Below, one piece after another: positions 6,103 through 7,449 of a stretch of 7,449 nucleotides of DNA. Within the stretch, counting starts at the first letter, position 1, and each line of letters begins with the position of its first letter. The notes beneath the pieces are model-generated. The model was not told the origin of the DNA. It ran no database searches and saw only the letters and a list, made by a program, of their open reading frames with translations. Position numbers and translations under genes: made by a program. Origin of the DNA: Hyphomicrobiales bacterium (GTDB lineage Bacteria > Pseudomonadota > Alphaproteobacteria > Rhizobiales > Aestuariivirgaceae); the NCBI GenBank assembly GCA_027030295.1, contig JALVFB010000348.1:1-7449 (forward strand). The letters run 5' to 3'.

Positions 6103-6522
6103 ATGGCAACCAAGAATCCAAATCCGATCGACGTGCACGTCGGCAACCGGGTGCGCATGCGCCGCATGCTCATCGGGATGAGTCAGGAGCGCCTGGGAAA
6201 GGAGCTGGGGCTGACCTTCCAGCAGGTGCAGAAGTATGAGAAGGGCACCAACCGCATCTCCGCCAGCCGCCTGTATCGCATAGCGCAGATACTGGGCGTG
6301 CCGGTGCAGTATTTCTTCGAGGATCTGCCCCAGTCCGTAACCGGGCCGGAGCCGGTGGAAGGCATGGCGGAAGCCCGCGATCACACCATGATCATGGACT
6401 TTCTGAATTCTTCCGAAGGTCTGCAACTGAACCGCCATTTCGCCGCCATCAAGGATGCCGGCGTGCGTCGCGCGGTGGTGGAGCTGGTGCGCAGCCTGGC
6501 CCGGTCGGAGGAGGAAGCCTGA
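6103..6522 (+). CDS. XRE-family transcriptional regulator, PhrR/PraR-like
   Basis: A 139-residue DNA-binding protein. Residues about 12-72 are a Cro/CI-type helix-turn-helix; the recognition part TFQQVQKYEKG (38-48) and the following NRISASRL and GVPVQYFFED segments are typical of the alphaproteobacterial PhrR/PraR group. From memory, those proteins begin with a similar NPIDxHVG stretch; PraR represses biofilm and quorum-sensing genes in Rhizobium, and phrR of Sinorhizobium is acid-induced and lies behind actA, an lnt homologue, as here. The C-terminal tail (about 95-136) is helical and may dimerise. The start at 6103 is chosen because GGGGAG (6093-6098) precedes it and homology begins there; the frame is open to 5989 but the extra 38 residues look non-coding. 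It probably has its own promoter around 5964-5990. Target genes cannot be read from this sequence. Confidence 0.9.
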   Translation: MATKNPNPIDVHVGNRVRMRRMLIGMSQERLGKELGLTFQQVQKYEKGTNRISASRLYRIAQILGVPVQYFFEDLPQSVTGPEPVEGMAEARDHTMIMDFLNSSEGLQLNRHFAAIKDAGVRRAVVELVRSLARSEEEA

Positions 6523-6561
6523 GCGGACGTTGTGGCGCGCCCGTCACCCTCTCCGTCTCAT

Positions 6562-6590
6562 CTGGCGCGCAATCAGCCAGGGGGCGCCAG
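6562..6590. terminator. Weak hairpin between convergent genes
   Basis: The 96-bp gap between the XRE stop and the ccrM stop contains CTGGCGC (6562-6568) and GCGCCAG (6584-6590), a perfect 7-bp stem with a 15-base loop. There is no T-run on either strand, so an intrinsic terminator is doubtful. The octamer TGGCGCGC occurs twice here (6533 and 6563). A shared termination or pause site is the most that can be proposed. Confidence 0.25.
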
Positions 6591-6618
6591 GAGCGCGCCC
6601 GTGGCGGTGGTGCGCGGT

Positions 6619-7449
<831 letters not shown>

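Noticed and set aside
6533..6570. TGGCGCGC direct repeats as an attachment site
   Set aside because: Only 8 bp, GC-only in a GC-rich gap, with no integrase or mobile gene nearby.

Overview
The window reads as chromosomal core DNA of a high-GC, free-living alphaproteobacterium. Three things point there: a DivL-type histidine-kinase-like protein whose phospho-accepting His is replaced by Tyr, a CcrM-type GANTC adenine methyltransferase with a C-terminal RAMA domain, and the tsaE-amgK fusion next to murU. The order is not certain; Rhodospirillales-like or a relative is my guess. I see no rRNA, tRNA, insertion sequence or CRISPR array.

Layout. Positions 1-4081 hold a tightly packed plus-strand operon: divL-like (5' end cut off), a TsaE-AmgK fusion, a 60-codon two-helix membrane protein, and murU. 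All three junctions are 4-base ATGA stop/start overlaps, so translational coupling is likely. Positions 4082-4356 are a 275-bp gene-free gap with an inverted pair of G/C-rich hairpin repeats, a C12-A-C9 tract and a hairpin shortly before the next gene. Then come lnt (apolipoprotein N-acyltransferase, plus strand) and an AT-rich stretch that carries palindromes and a probable promoter. Next is a PhrR/PraR-like XRE regulator (plus strand). Facing it on the minus strand is ccrM, which runs off the right edge.

How the genes fit together. AmgK and MurU form the cell-wall-recycling branch that turns MurNAc into UDP-MurNAc, and Lnt finishes lipoproteins, so there is an envelope theme. DivL and CcrM both belong to the CtrA cell-cycle circuit but lie in separate transcription units. 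TsaE serves tRNA t6A synthesis. From memory, the lnt-XRE order matches the actA(lnt)-phrR pair of Sinorhizobium.

Most of the content is recognisable. The least explained items are the small membrane protein fitted between amgK and murU, and the palindrome/promoter/hairpin arrangement before the XRE gene. I do not see a clearly new multi-gene system.
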